A DNA stretch of 64,000 bases from contig JAADJZ010000018.1 in assembly GCA_011032825.1 (NCBI GenBank), forward strand, positions 744,001-808,000, given 5' to 3'. Source of the stretch: Massariosphaeria phaeospora. Its lineage: Eukaryota; Ascomycota; Dothideomycetes; Pleosporales. The notes below the pieces were generated by a model. The model did no database searches and was not told where the DNA came from. It worked only from the letters and a program-made list of their open reading frames with translations. Below, in pieces: positions 11,410 to 23,458 of the stretch. The first letter of the stretch is position 1. Every line of letters starts with the position of its first letter. The position numbers were made by a program, and so were the translations under genes.

Positions 11410-11747
11410 TAACCTACTTAATAAAATTCTCTAAAATTTTTACTACTAAGCTGCATCTATATAAACTTTTAGATTTCTAGATTACTAAGCTACAACTTTA
11501 GTATTTAGAAAGTTATTAAAGAAAAGCTTAAATTATTCGTGCGCTCTAAGCTATCTACTCTTCTAGACTAGCTAGAGCTTAGTAATCTTAGAACTAGAAA
11601 GTTTATATATACAGAAATAATATATTAAATTTTTAGAGAATTTTATTAATTAGGTAAAGAGTTATTAAGCTCTAGATTATTGATTTTCTTTAGTAAAATT
11701 CGATAGCCTACTCGCTCGTGTAGCTTACTCGCTCGTAGAGTACGTTA

Positions 11748-14099
11748 GAAAGCCTTAAGTTTGCGCTTCTTTATAAGCGTTACTATCGTTAGAAAAACTC
11801 TTTTAATCTAAATACTCTACCGACTTAGTTTGATCTACTACTTTAGTTTGCTTTACTACTTTATCTACTACTTTATTCTACTCTTTATTTTTGTTTTTAT
11901 TTTTAACTTTATTTTTATTTTTACTAGAGAGCTTGTTTGCTTTTGCTAACGCTTTTCTTTACTAATTTTTTGTTTTATATTCGTCTTTATACTTATTATA
12001 AAACGCATTAATTTTTAAGTTGCTACTTGCTTTTTTTAACACTTATTAATTGTAGGCGCTAGAATATACAAGCTGTTAATATTCTTATAAGCATTGTTGC
12101 TATTAACGCGTAGTTTAAAAAAAAGCGTAAGCTTGCGTAAGCTAGTGTAGTTAGTATAGGTATATAATAAACTACTATAATAACTTACTTCTAGCTTTTA
12201 GCAGTTACTAGTGTTAAATTCTTTAAAGTCAACGTCTTTACAAACTCTTGCTAATCTATTTTAGCTTTTTTATTTTTAAACGAATTATTCTTTAACTTAG
12301 CTAATTCGTTTAAGTAGATACGACGCATAATTCTATTAGTAGCTCTGCTAGCGCCAAATATTCGCAACATTAGCTAATTCTTAATTTTTCTTTTATTTTT
12401 TAGTGCTTTGGTAATTTGTTTAAAGATGTTTTTATGCTGTTAAAAGTTAACATTGTAATAAATACAAGCTTACTTTTTATAAACAAAGCTAAGTTTTGCT
12501 TAAAGCTACTTAACTACGTATTGTAAGTACAATAATGTAATAAACTAATATAATAACTTACTGCTTTTTTATTCGCAGTAGCGTTGCTTATTTAAAAGCT
12601 TAAGTTTAGTTGCTAACTACTTTTTCTAGTCGTGCGCAGATAACGCAGTGAACTTTTTCTTCGCTTTAAGCTTTTTCTTAAGCTAGTATTTTGCTTGCTA
12701 ATTTTCTGCACTAGCATTTGCAATAGGTTTTTTTTTAGCACTTAAATAAGCTGTTTAATTTCTTGAAGCAGTTGCGCAAGTAGTAATGCTTAATTAATTC
12801 TTAGATAGTAGCTTGTAGTGTGTAGAGCGCTTTCTTTGTAATTTAACGCAACTGCAATTTGCTAGTACGCTAAGAACTTCGTGCTCTTTAAACTCAAAGC
12901 TTTAGATTTGTTAGCAAATGCTATAATAAACTTCTATAATAGTTACATTTGTAAGTGCTTTCTACTTTGCTAGCTTAAACCTAGTTAAAACTTTAATTTC
13001 GTAAAGCGAAAGCAACTTATTATTAAGCTCGTAGTTTATTTTGTTGTTAAGCTTTTGCTTAATTGCGGCTATTGTATTTGTAATAAATGTAGGTAATAAT
13101 AAAGCTAGTTGTAGTACGTAGGTAGAAGTAGAAAGTAGAGTAGCAGAAAGTTAAGTAGCGAATTCATAAGCTAGATTTTGTATAGAGTAGCTTGTGCGCT
13201 GCTACAAAAGCTGCAGCTTTAGCTAGCGCTTTGCTGCTAGCTACTTAAAACACGCATCTTTGCTACAGCTTCTGCAGCTTTCTTACTTGTTGTAATTATT
13301 ACGAATAATTATTACAACTTTCTACTCTCTATACTACACTTACTACGTAGTAATTCTTTTGCAATAGCTCGCACTAAGCAAACTAACTACTACTACTTTG
13401 CTACTAGTAGCAAGGCTTTGCAAAAGCTTTTTGTAGTAAAAGCAGCTCGCAAATCTAGCAATCTACACAAGAACAAAAAGAAACTAACAACAAGTAGTGT
13501 AAAAAAGCTTTTTTGCTAAAAGCAAAAAAGTAATTTATTATAGTAGTTAATTATAGCTTAATTTTTAACAACATGCAGCTATTGCGTTGCGCGAAATTCA
13601 ACGATACTAGAAATCAACTAAGCTTTTTATGCGCAAACTGCTATTTAGTTAGCTAGTTCGCGAAATTGCGCAAGAGTTTAAGCCTAATCTACGCTTCTAA
13701 GCTAGTGCAATTAAAGCTATACAAAAAGTAACAAAAGCTTTTTTAATTAGTATTTTTAAAAGTATAGCTTTCTACTTATTGCTAGGTGCAAGGCTAACTT
13801 TAATAGATACTAATATTAACGCTATACACGCGAAACGAGTAACAATTAACACAAGAAATATAAATCTAGCAAAAAGATACTATAGAAAGTACAAAGAAAG
13901 TTCGTAGCAAACGTAGAAGCTAAAGTCTAGTTGCTACTTGTTCTAGCAGTATAAAGCTATAAAAATTTTGAATTTTCTAGTAATACCTAGCGTAGACGTT
14001 GCTTTGTACTTAGCTATTAAAATGCAACTAATTCTACGCTGTAATAACAATTTGTAATAAACTTAAGCAACTTGTACTTTGCTAACGTTAAAATACAAT
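11748..14099. other. Unassigned A+T-rich sequence
   Basis: A low-complexity ctttatttttgtttttattt tract lies around 11,880-11,930. There is a degenerate minus-strand frame (separate entry) and a loose inverted repeat near 13,286-13,316 (ttgtaattattac / aataattattacaa). A motif like taataaactactataataa recurs near 12,165, 12,536 and 12,920. I recognised no transposon ends or domains. Confidence 0.5.
12000..13020 (-). pseudogene. Unrecognised degenerate reading frame
   Basis: A minus-strand frame of about 340 codons stays in register over its whole length, broken only by TAG/TAA codons of the RIP type. It is basic and helix-like, with segments such as LKKKLKAKKKFTALSAHD, RIFGASRATNRIMRRIYLN and VKTLTLKNLTLVTAKS. 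A short hydrophobic motif (TIIEVYY, LLYLQYVV, VIIVVYY) recurs at roughly 125-residue spacing. I cannot assign a family. Frame continuity and the basic composition are the only evidence that it was coding. Confidence 0.33.
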
Positions 14100-14312
14100 A
14101 TGTAAACTCTAAATATAACAACTTAACTATAACCTAACTATAGCCTAGAGCCTATGCGAGATAACTTAACTTTAACTTAAAATCTATGCAACTTAACTTA
14201 ACTATAACTTTGTACTAGCGTTAAAAGATTAAGTATATAAGTAGAGTTAAGTTAGAGTTATAAAAAAAGCAACTTAACTTTAACTCAACTTTTACCTATT
14301 TACTAGCTTAAC
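14100..14312. mobile_element. Remnant of the Mutator-like TIR family
   Basis: It contains repeated variants of caacttaactataacctaac and ends aactcaacttttacctattt, matching the ends at 5,538-5,865 and 20,261-20,510. It directly abuts the 5' body of the next Fot1/pogo element (aacgcgcaattacg), whose own TIR is not found here, so the junction replaced or obscured that TIR. Confidence 0.45.
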
Positions 14313-14586
14313 ATCTAAGAACGCGCAATTACGTAAATACAAAAGCAAATTTCTTTTTACTTTTAAAACTTTTAGAGCTAGCAAATTCTAAAGCTTTTGC
14401 GCAGCTGCACAGTTCTTTACTATTAATTACTATTAACTTGCTAAACGCAATAAAAAAACACTTTTTAGCTTAGAAGCTACTTTTACTTTTCGTAAGCTTA
14501 CGAGCACTAAAAAAGAAACAATTGTCTAATACATTCTTAACTTTAACGCGCAAGAATTCGCGCTCTATCTATCTAAAGTAGCTAAT

Positions 14587-15088
14587 TGTTATTAAAAGTG
14601 TTCTTTTATCGAAAGTATCTGCGATCGAACTCGAAAGTTTCGCCTAAGGAATTATTCTATGTTCAAAGAGCTTAACGACAATAAAAAAAAAATTCAATTC
14701 TATATTAGATAGAATAGCAAAGTAACAATCTAGTTTGCCTATAGATCTAATCTATGTATAAAATGTACTTAAAAGAGTTAACTACAAAAAATTAAAATTA
14801 TAAAAGAAATTCTGCTAATCTATATAGTTCTATAATTCTTTGCTAAACGCATTTTACTTACTTTGCTTAGTGTGCTTAGTACTAAGCGCGCTAATTTTAC
14901 TAAGCAACTTCTACTTAGTTTGCTTAGTACTAAAACTACTAAGCGTGCTAAGCACGTTACGTAATTTTTGCTTACTTAACTTTGCTTTGCGCATTGTTGT
15001 ACTTCTATTTTGCGCACTAGCAAGCTCTAACAACTTTTTTACGTTGTTGCTTAGTCTACGATACCTAGTATCGTCTTTGTTCGTACTA
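14587..15088 (-). repeat. Solo LTR of Gypsy family G4 (502 bp)
   Basis: The target duplication ctaat is present at 14,582-14,586 and 15,089-15,093. The uninterrupted site is visible in sister Fot1/pogo copies (tagctaatatagctgataaa near 55,135). It matches the G4 LTRs at 40,020-40,530 and 61,833-62,333. In its own orientation it starts TA (RIP-changed TG) and ends CTTTTAATAACA. It contains the cttagt-rich cluster typical of this LTR. A solo LTR implies recombination between the two LTRs of a former full element. Confidence 0.85.
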
Positions 15089-16128
15089 CTAATATAGCTA
15101 ATAAACTACTAGGTAAGCGTAGTAGCAAGCTAGTAAGCAAAAACTAGCTTGCGCGCTTCGTAACGCGTTTATCTAAGCTTAAAATAGCTTTTAATTAAGC
15201 TAAGAATAGGCAGAGAATACTACAAGAAAATTCTAAAGCAATTAGCGCGTAGTTTAAGCTAGTAGAAAAGATAATAGCTAAGTATAGCGTACACTTAAAC
15301 AACGTGCACAACTTTAATAAAACTAGTTTCTAAATAAGCATTGCATTGTCTAGCAAAGTTGTTACACGCTCTAAAAAGCGTACTTAACTAAAGCTAGTTT
15401 AGCTAAGCAATTGCAAGTAGGTTACTATAATCTAAAGTATTTGCGCAGATAGTAGTTATACTTTGCTTTTTATTATTTACAAAAAACGCGTTTACATCTT
15501 TGCGTACTATAAAAAAGTTTTAATACTACGTAATTAAAAGCTCTTAGTGTTAAAAAACAGCTAGACGAACAACGCGCTAGGCTTAAAGTAGTTAAAGCAC
15601 TTTAACGCGCATACAAAAACGCGTTTAAAAAAGTATACAAGCTGCTTATACTTAACAGCTACAAAAGCTGCCTTAACTAGAAGTTTAAAAACCAAAATTC
15701 TTACGCTTTGTATGCTTCTGTATTTATTTTACATTTTTTAGCTTTTAAATATAGTGTGTTTCTTGCTGCTAAAGCGAAAGTAGTTCTAGAAAGTAAAAAA
15801 CTTAGCGCGCAAACGCGTTTTTTATATTAACAAAAAAAGCTTTTTTTTAGCATTTAAAAACGCGTTTTTTAACGTGTTTACGACGTAGAACTGCTGCAAA
15901 AGTTTTAAAGCTTTAAAGCTTATTCTTTTAAACGCGCAAGTTGTGTTAAATTAACTTAACGTGCAGCTACGCACTTTACTAGCACTTTTACTAAAAGCTA
16001 CTTTGTAAACGTTTAAAACGTTTAGTAATTCTTTAGAGTTTAGCTTGTAGTTAAAGCTTGTGCGCAAGTACTTCTAGCGTTTTTTACAATACTATAAAAT
16101 AGCTACTTGTAGTTTATAAAAAGTGCTA

Positions 16129-17978
16129 ACGTATTCTACTATTACTTTAGCTAACTTATTACTTTAGCTAAAAAAGCTTAGCAGCACTAACTTACGTTAC
16201 GCGCTTTTAATTTTATTGCTATTAAATAAAAAACCTACGTACGTTGTGCTTGCATCTAATTTAAAGTATATCTTTGTATTTTTTTTTGCACGTTTGCGCG
16301 TTATGCCTAGTTTCGCTACAGTTCTTACAGCGCCGTGGAGCTAGTTAAGCTAATTCTTAATTACTACTACTACAAGCTTTTTTAGATTGCTAAAGCGCTG
16401 CAAACGCTTTAGTAGCTACTTGCGCTGCAGTAGTTTTATACTCTATAGTACTACTCTACTAGATCTGCTTGCGCTTACGCAATTTTTGCTTTGTAAACTT
16501 TGCTAATTGCTTTTTAAGCTTCTTGTTGCGAGTAGCAAGAAAAGCGTTTTAGTACAGCATAAGTTTACTACTTTTTATAAGCTACAAAAAGCTAGCCTAA
16601 GCTATAACAAGTAATTAAAAAAAGAAATTGCGTACTAGCTTTAACTAAGATTCAAACTCGTACGTATTGCTTAGAGTTTTCGACTGCTATGGCGTTTCTA
16701 GGTATGAAAGTGCTAGTAAAGTACGCAGCTGCACTTTAAAGCAATTTAACACTACTTACGCGTTGATAGAAACTATTTTTTAACGCTTTAAAAGCCTTGC
16801 AGCAGTTTTTCTTTGTAAATACATTTAAAAACGCGTTTTAAAAGCTAAAAAGAAGCTTTTTTTGTTAATATAAAAAACGCGTTAGCGTGCTAAGTCTTTA
16901 ACGCGCTAAAAGTACTTGCGCTTTAGCAGCAAAAAGCAAACTACGTTAAGCCGCTAGAAAATATGCAATAAGTAAAAAGTATGCAAAAAGTTAAAATCTC
17001 GTTTTTAAAGTAATAGTTTTTGAAATTTTAAAATTAGTAGCTTTTATAGCTGTCTAGAATAAGTACCTAGTATACTTTTACTTAGCGCGTTTTTGTATGC
17101 GCGTTAAAGTGCTTTAACTACTTTAAACTTAAAGCGTTGTTTGTTTAGCTGTTTTTTAACACTAAAAGCTTTTAATTGCGTAGTATTAAAGTTTCTTTGT
17201 ACTACGCAAAGATGTAGACGCGTTTTTTGTAAATAATAAAAAGCAAAGTTGCGTACCTAGCAGCGCATACGCTTTAGATAACTATAACCTACTTGCAATT
17301 ACCTAGCTAAACAAGCTCTAGCTAAGTACGTTTTTTTGCGCTTGTAACGACTTTTATAGAGCTAATTACGCTTATTTAAAAGCTAGTTTTGTTAAACTTG
17401 TGCACATCGTTGTTGTAAACGCTGTACTTAGCTTTATTTTTCTCTACTAGCTTAAACTACGCGCTAATTATTTTTGAATTCTTCTAGAGTATTCTTTGCC
17501 TATTCTTTGCTTAATTAAAAGCTATTTTAAGCTTATCTAAGCGCGTTACAAAGCGCTTAGCTTAGTATTTGCTAACTAGCTTGCTACTACGCATACTTAG
17601 TACTTTATTAGCTATATCTACTACTTTGCACAGCCGAAGCGCGAATTCTTGCAAATCAAAGTTAAGAATATATTAGACAATTGTTTGCTCTTTAGTCGTA
17701 GTAAGCTTCTATTAGCTATTACGTTTTTTAAGAATGTACGTAATTCTATTGTATTAGTTAGTTAAAGTTAAAAAAAAGTATACTGAATACTTTAGCAGCG
17801 TGGTAAAAGCTTTGAAATTAGCGTGCAGTATAGGCATAAAAAGCAAGCTAAATTCTAATTTTTTAATTAGATAGCTGCGCGTTTTGTTGTTAAAGCATGT
17901 TGCGTTAATAAAGAAGTTAGTACTACTAAACCTTTTTAGTCGAGGTAATAGGTTAGCTAAAGTAATAGTAGAATACGT
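16129..17978 (-). mobile_element. Fot1/pogo-type element (1,850 bp) nested in another
   Basis: Both TIRs are present: acgtattctactattactttag at the left and its inverse at the right, flanked by TA (16,127-16,128 and 17,979-17,980). Each TIR carries two 17-bp units (tattactttagctaact then tattactttagctaaaa). The minus strand encodes a decayed Fot1-like transposase (hallmark LKHFNAHTK near 17,105), full length for the family but with many RIP stops. Confidence 0.85.
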
Positions 17979-18426
17979 TAAGCACATATTGCAAAAAGCT
18001 ATACTACTTAATGCACAAAATTGTAAGCTTTAAAAGCAACTTAGAGTAATAACTAAGCGCAAATTGCGTAAAAAAAAGCGCTTTTAAACTAGTAGCACTA
18101 TTAAGTATAGTAAAAAAGCGTTGCAAGTTAGTTTAGCAACGTTTTTAATAGTGCAGCTTATAAAAAGTTTTGTAATAGTAGTAGTAGCTAATGCTGTAGT
18201 AACTGCAAAGAAACTAGCTATAACGTAAAAAGCTGCACAAAAGCTGTAAATAAGTTGTTAAAGTTAAAAGCAAGTACGTAGTTTATTATGTTAAATACTA
18301 CAAAAAAGTAGATAAAAGTAGAGAAAGTTAGAAGTACTAGCGAACTAGTTAGTGTTCGTAGTCTTGGCATTTTTTGGCTAGGTTACTAGTAGTTTACGTT
18401 ACTATTTGTGTTTACTTTTTTGTGTA

Positions 18427-20258
18427 ACGTAATAAATTATCGAACTCTCTAGAAATTGCCAAGACTACTACCTCGCTTATCAACGCAATATGTTTTAACT
18501 AACTAATGCGTTATTACACAAACACGAAAAGAAACTCTAGCTTGCTTTTAAAGCCTATAATTCTAGCTAATTCTAAAGCTATTAAGCTGCTGCTATTGCT
18601 TTTAACGTTAAACGCTAAACTCTTAACAAACGCGTTTGAGAAATTTCATTTTAAGCTTAAACACAACCTAATCGCTAGAAGCTTACTGCGACTAAAGAGC
18701 AAACAATTGTTCAATATATTCTTAACTTTAATTCGCGAGAATTTGCACTTTAGCTGTTCGAGGTAAGAAATATAAAAGATAAACTAATAGCTGCGCAAAG
18801 TAAAAACCTAATAGGCAAAAAATAAGCTACAAGATTTGTATCGCGTTTAGGCGAGCTTAAAATAGCTTTTATTTAAGCAAAGAATTAGCAAAGAATACAA
18901 CAGAAAGATTTTAAAGTAATTAGCGCGTAGTTTAAGCTTGTTAGAGATACCAAAGCTAAGTATAGCATCTAGAATAATAATATACACAACTTTAACAAAA
19001 CTAGCTTTTAAATAAGTGTTATTAGGTTTATAAAAGTTGTTACAAGCTTTTAAAAACGTACTTAACCTAATCTTATCTAGCTAAGCAATTGAAAGTAAGT
19101 AATAGTTATCTAAAGCATCTGCGCCGCAAGGTACGCAATTTTGCTATTTATTATTTACAAAAAGCGCGTTTACATTTTAGCATAGTACAAAAAGAATTTT
19201 ATACCTAGCAATTAAAAGCTTTTAGTTTTTAAAAACGGCTAAACAAACAACGCTTTTAGTTTTAAGTAGTTAAAGCATTCTAACGCGCATACAAAAGCGC
19301 GTTAAGTAAAAAAGTATTAGCTACTTATTCTAGACAGCTATAAGAGCTACTAATCTTAGAATTTTAAAAACTATTGCTTTAAAAACAAGATTCTTACGCT
19401 TTGCATGCTAGCTTATTTATTTTATATTCTCTAGCTGCTAGATGTAGTTTGCTTCTTGCTGCTAAAGCTAAAGTACTCTTAACGCGTTTGAAACTTAGCG
19501 CGCTAGCGCGTTTTTTATATTAACAAAAAAAGCTTTCTGCTAGCTTTTAGAAACGCGTTTTTTAAAGTGTTTACAACAAAAAACTATAAAATTGCTTTTA
19601 AAGTTTTAAAACTAGTTTCTATTAATGCGCAAGTAGTACTTAATTGCTTTAAAGTACGGCTACGTACTTTGCTACTACTTTTTGCACTAGAAACGCTGTA
19701 GTAGTCAAAGACTCTAAGCAATACGCTTAAATTTAGATCGCAATTAAAGCTTATTACTACTAAGCTTAGTTTCTCTCTATTATTTTTAAAGAATAAAGTT
19801 AACTAGCTTGTTAAAGAGTTCTACTAAATAGCCTTTTAAGTTAAGCTAATGCGCAATTAAATCTTTAGCTTTAAAAAAACTATTAAAGAAGCAACAAAAA
19901 TAAAATTACAAAAATAAAAGCGAATTTAGATAAGTAGCATAATAGAGTATAGTAACGAATTAGCGCAGGTAGCTGCTAAAGCGTTTACAGCACTTTAGCT
20001 ATTAAAGAAAGCGCGTAGTAGAAAGAGTTAAAAAAGAGCACAACTAGCTTTACAGCGCTGTAGAAACTGTAGTAATACAAGGCACAATACTTAAACTTAC
20101 TAAAAAAATACAAAAAAGGCTTTTGAATCTAGAGCTAGCACGACGTACGCAGGTTCCTTGTTCGATAGCAATTAATTTAATGTTCTTTGAGATAAGTTGG
20201 TTGTGCCAAGGAAAAGTAGCTAGCTTGGTAATCTAGCTAGCTTGGTAATTCAATACGT
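18427..20258 (+). mobile_element. Fot1/pogo-type element (1,832 bp)
   Basis: Flanked by TA at 18,425-18,426 and 20,259-20,260. The right TIR has two clear 17-bp units (inverse of attaccaagctagctag and attaccaagctagctac). The left TIR is diverged beyond easy alignment. The transposase remnant begins near 18,506 with an open N-terminal stretch (LLRLKSKQLFNIFLTLIREN), has the core NFNKTSF near 18,975, and ends near 19,720. About 85 bp before the right TIR are nearly identical to the elements ending at 30,126, 57,070 and 61,090, while the TIR itself is different. Confidence 0.8.
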
Positions 20259-20260
20259 TA

Positions 20261-20510
20261 ATAACTTTACAAACTCTAGCAACTCTCTAAGCTAACACAT
20301 AACTCTATAACTTAAATGTAACCTTTAACTCAACTTTAACTTAAAGCTTTAATTACTTCAACTAAACTATAACTTAATGCTTTGATAACTCTAACCTAAC
20401 TTCTACCTACGCTAGAGTAACTATAACTTAATTTTAACCTAAAGTTTGTGCAACTTATAACTTAACCTATACCTATTAATAAGTACTTTCTACTTATTCG
20501 CTAGCGTAGT
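20261..20510. mobile_element. Remnant of the Mutator-like TIR family
   Basis: It is made of repeats related to ctataacttaa, aactctaacctaacttctac and aacttaacctataccta, and ends tacttattcgctagcgtagt, the inverse of the left end at 5,538. It abuts the terminal Fot1/pogo fragment 20,511-20,603. No target duplication was identified. Confidence 0.5.
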
Positions 20511-20603
20511 AGGTGTAAGCATAGTAAAAGAAAGTTAGTATTCGTTGTCTTAGCATTTTTTTAGCTGGGTTACTAGTTTGGCTAGATTACTAGTAGCTTA
20601 CGT
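20511..20603 (-). mobile_element. Terminal fragment of a Fot1/pogo element
   Basis: The inverse of the first 90 bp of the elements at 28,278 and 54,777, ending tagtagcttacgt next to TA (20,604-20,605). It includes the doubled 17-bp unit actagtaaccyrgcyaa. The rest of the element is missing. Confidence 0.75.
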
Positions 20604-20754
20604 TAGTAGTAAAAGAAAAATATATTTTTGCAGTATTTTAAGAAAATAGAAACGTAGAATTAAAATCTAAAAAAATATTGAAATATACTAGCGTATTAAT
20701 AAATTATTATATAATAAAAGCTATTTTTAGAATAAGCCTAAAATTTTACCTATA

Positions 20755-22586
20755 ACGTAATCTACTATCGAGCGAGTTACACTATCGAGTAAGTTACTTT
20801 ACTAAAATCGTACTATAAGCAATAGTACACATTACGACTCTACTATACCAACTAGAATTATACTAAATTAACTAGTATTATTTAGTATTAGAACTATTAA
20901 AAGCAACTACTTTATAGGTTTGCGCATTCTGCTTTGTTTTGCTATAGCGTTTACAGCGTTGTTGTCGTAGTACTGCACCTACTACACTATTACTACCTAA
21001 CTTCTTCGCAACTATTTCCTGCTTACTAGCACTTTTCTTAATAACTAACTTAGCTCTAGTTTCTATTGTAAGCGTGCTTTCTTTTTGAATATACTTTTGT
21101 TTACGACTTTTACGCTTAGTTGCAGCTTTAATAGTTATACAAAGCTAAGCAATTTTATCTACTATCAATGCGTATTTGTAAGCTACTACTAGCGCTCTTT
21201 TTTTAAAGCTTCTGCAGCGACTTAACAATAAAAGTTAGTAATAAGTCAACGCAAGACTTAATTTTACTGCGAATAAAAGTAGATTCGGCTTTAAACTTGC
21301 GCGCGTTGTTTAACTAGTGTTTGCGACTTTTAAAAAGTAAGTTGCTAAAGCAGTTAATTAAGTGTACAAAGACGCATATTAAGTTTTAGTATTATAGAAT
21401 TTAAGTTGTGTAGAACAAGCCTAGCGCTTCTAAAAGCTTTTTTAATACTCTCTACTATAAACGTCTTAAAATAAGCCGTTTTAAACGTAGTAAAAAAGTT
21501 TAGTTTAGCAATGTAAGTAACAGACTTGCGCGCTAAAAGCATAATCTTAGTACTATATGCGCGTTTTAACGGCGAAAAGTAGCTAACGTTAAGAAGCTAT
21601 AGTAGGTGCAACAAGTGCAAAAGCATACACAAAGTAATAATATTGTATTCTACGCAATAATTCTAGAAAGCAAGCGAGTTGTAGCTTTTATAGCTGTTTG
21701 AAATTAGTAACTTACTATAGCCTATAGTACGTGTTATAGTAAACGCGTTAAAGTGCTTTAACTACGCGATTCTAAGCTTATTGTTTGTCTAGTTGTTTTT
21801 ACTAACTGTAAAAACTTAGTTGCGAAGTATAAAGTTGTTCTTGTACTACGTAGAAACGTAAACCTTGCTAGCGTAAATAATAAAAAGTAGAATTGCTTAC
21901 TTACTAGCGCAGGTGCAAATAATAACAGTAACCTACTCGCAATTGCCTAGCTTAACTATCTTAAGTTTTTTACGTTTTTCTAAAGCCGTAATAACAAGCT
22001 AGAAGCCTATAACACTTATTAAAAAGCTAGATTTATTAAAGTTGTAAGTATTTTTATTTCGAATGCTATGCTTTGCATTTACGTTGGCTACAAGCTTAAA
22101 CTACGCGTTTATAACTTTAGAATTTTTTTATTTCTTTTTTTAGTTATTGTAAAATTAAGTTTAACGCGTTTTAACTTCTTTTTTTGCTTTATAAACTAGT
22201 CTAGCTAGTTGCTGCTAACTAGCTTAAGTTTTTAGTAAGTGCGCAAGTTGTTAGCTATATCTCGTAGTAAGCTTTTTGATAGTAGAAACTCTTTTAAATC
22301 TAGGTTAAGTAAACGCTCTACTATCGCGTTCTTTTTAAGCAGCGTAAAATTCTTGCAGTTAAACTCGCAATCGCGTTGTAAAGCTCGTTCGTAGTTTTGA
22401 TAGTTAAAAGTTTTTTCAAGCACTAGATAGGCTCGCGCAGCAGCTCGTTGCAATAGTTATTTTGGCTTTGTTACTAGATAATACAGTAGATAGTAGTAGT
22501 TGCATTGTAATAGTATTGTAGTTTATAGTATGATTTTGGTAGAGTGCGCTACTTAGTAGTGTGCGCTGCTTAGTAGTAGATAACGT
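20755..22586 (-). mobile_element. Fot1/pogo-type element (1,832 bp) nested in G1b
   Basis: Flanked by TA at 20,753-20,754 and 22,587-22,588. The right TIR, read inward, has two 17-bp units (actactaagcagcgcac, actactaagtagcgcac); the left TIR matches in diverged form. The minus strand holds a decayed transposase. An N-terminal segment at 22,232-22,453 contains IVERLLNLDLKEFLLSKSLL, the typical linker between the two HTH domains. A C-terminal segment at 21,354-21,542 contains TTFKTAYFKTFIVESIKKAF, for AFKAAFxxAFTxxNIxxGF. The G1b protease reads through once the element is removed. Confidence 0.85.
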
Positions 22587-23298
22587 TAGTAAAAGTTTAT
22601 ATTATAGATTCTAGAAGTAAAGTAAAAACTTATAGAATTCTCTTTGTAGTAGTTAATTTTAAAAAAAACTACTAAATTATCTTAGTCTTTTTTAAATAGA
22701 TTAGTTCTAGCTAAAGTTAAATATTTTGCGTCGCTGCATGCTCTTTAGGGGTATAAAGAACTAGAATAAACTAAACTATGCTAAAGTAGCTATAGAAAAC
22801 GCAGCAAAGTTTGCTTAAACTTTAAATAGTTCTAATACAAAGCTTTATGTCTGTTTAATTAGTACACTTTGTAAAGCAGGCAATTAAAAAAAGCAAAACT
22901 TTAGTTTATAACTTAAGTATTAAAAGTACTAAGATTTAGCAAGATCTAATAGCTTGTTACTAATAGCGTTTTATTAAGAGCAAAATTTTGCGATTAAGCT
23001 TTAACCTAGTACAACTTTTTTGTATTAGCCTTTGTATAATATGTTAATAGCAGAATTAAAGTACTTTTGCAAGTACGTAGACAAGTACTTTAATAGAAAA
23101 TAAATAAAGTACTTTAGATCTTTAGCTAGTGCGCTAATTCTTTTTGCAAAGAAAAAAAACAGCACTTTAAAACTTTGTGTTAACTAATTAAAGCCTTAAC
23201 AAGATAATAATTAAGAATTATTACTTTTTGCCTTTTATTGCAGATTTCTTAGAGAGGTTAGCTAAAGCAAAAGTTTATGCTAAGCTTACTTAAGCTTA
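22587..23298 (+). pseudogene. G1b protease end and RT N-terminus
   Basis: The plus-strand frame aligns with complement 1,840-2,560 of G1a. It runs from the end of the protease domain (KTYRILFVVVNF) to the RT palm entrance, including a decayed L(R/K)LCVDYRxLN block near 23,150 and the xxxPLPLIADFLERLAKAKVYAKL segment around 23,230-23,285 with RIP stops. It is broken at 23,298 by the pogo element. Confidence 0.72.
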
Positions 23299-23458
23299 AA
23301 GTTTTTTCGAAAAATCTTATAAGATTGCCTGTGCGTAGCACAAGCCTATTTTTTTAATTCAAATGTTTTTTCTAATGCAAACAAAATATCTTTATATAAA
23401 TCAATTTTCGCTACAACGCTATATAATTAATTTCTAACGCAATAAAACTTTTAAAGCT

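Larger units (their letters stand above)
8395..11745. mobile_element. Hairpin MITE with Fot1/pogo-type ends, split by a Fot1/pogo element
   Basis: The outer ends are ACGTACTCTAC (8,395) and its inverse (11,745), flanked by TA (8,393-8,394 and 11,746-11,747). Each end carries two 17-bp units (caagcaagtaagctaca then caagcgagtaagccacc on the left). The left arm stops at 8,482 (aataactct) and resumes at 11,412 (acctacttaataaaattc). The right arm (about 11,560-11,745) repeats both parts inverted and uninterrupted (inverse of aataactctttacctaatt). Removing the insertion gives an element of about 410 bp that is almost entirely inverted repeat. It has no coding capacity and is probably a non-autonomous relative of the Fot1/pogo elements. 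Confidence 0.8.
14313..18399 (+). mobile_element. Fot1/pogo-type element, split by a solo LTR and a second Fot1/pogo element
   Basis: The body starts at aacgcgcaattacg, as in the elements at 28,278 and 54,777, and ends at 18,399 with ggttactagtagtttacgt next to TA (18,400-18,401). A Gypsy solo LTR occupies 14,587-15,088 and a minus-strand Fot1/pogo element 16,129-17,978. The transposase remnant reads WFKLVEK-like then NFNKTSF (first catalytic Asp changed to Asn) around 15,310. The 3' portion after 17,979 is short and diverged. The 5' TIR is missing at the boundary with the 14,100-14,312 remnant. Confidence 0.7.

Noticed and set aside
14840..15097. Plus-strand Leu-rich open frame
   Set aside because: It lies within the solo LTR and crosses its right target duplication; the other LTR copies do not keep it open.
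14100..20510. aacctaac/aacttaac repeats as telomeric or subtelomeric DNA
   Set aside because: The motifs are irregular, not (TTAGGG)n or a simple variant array, and are better explained as subterminal repeats of the Mutator-like TIR family.
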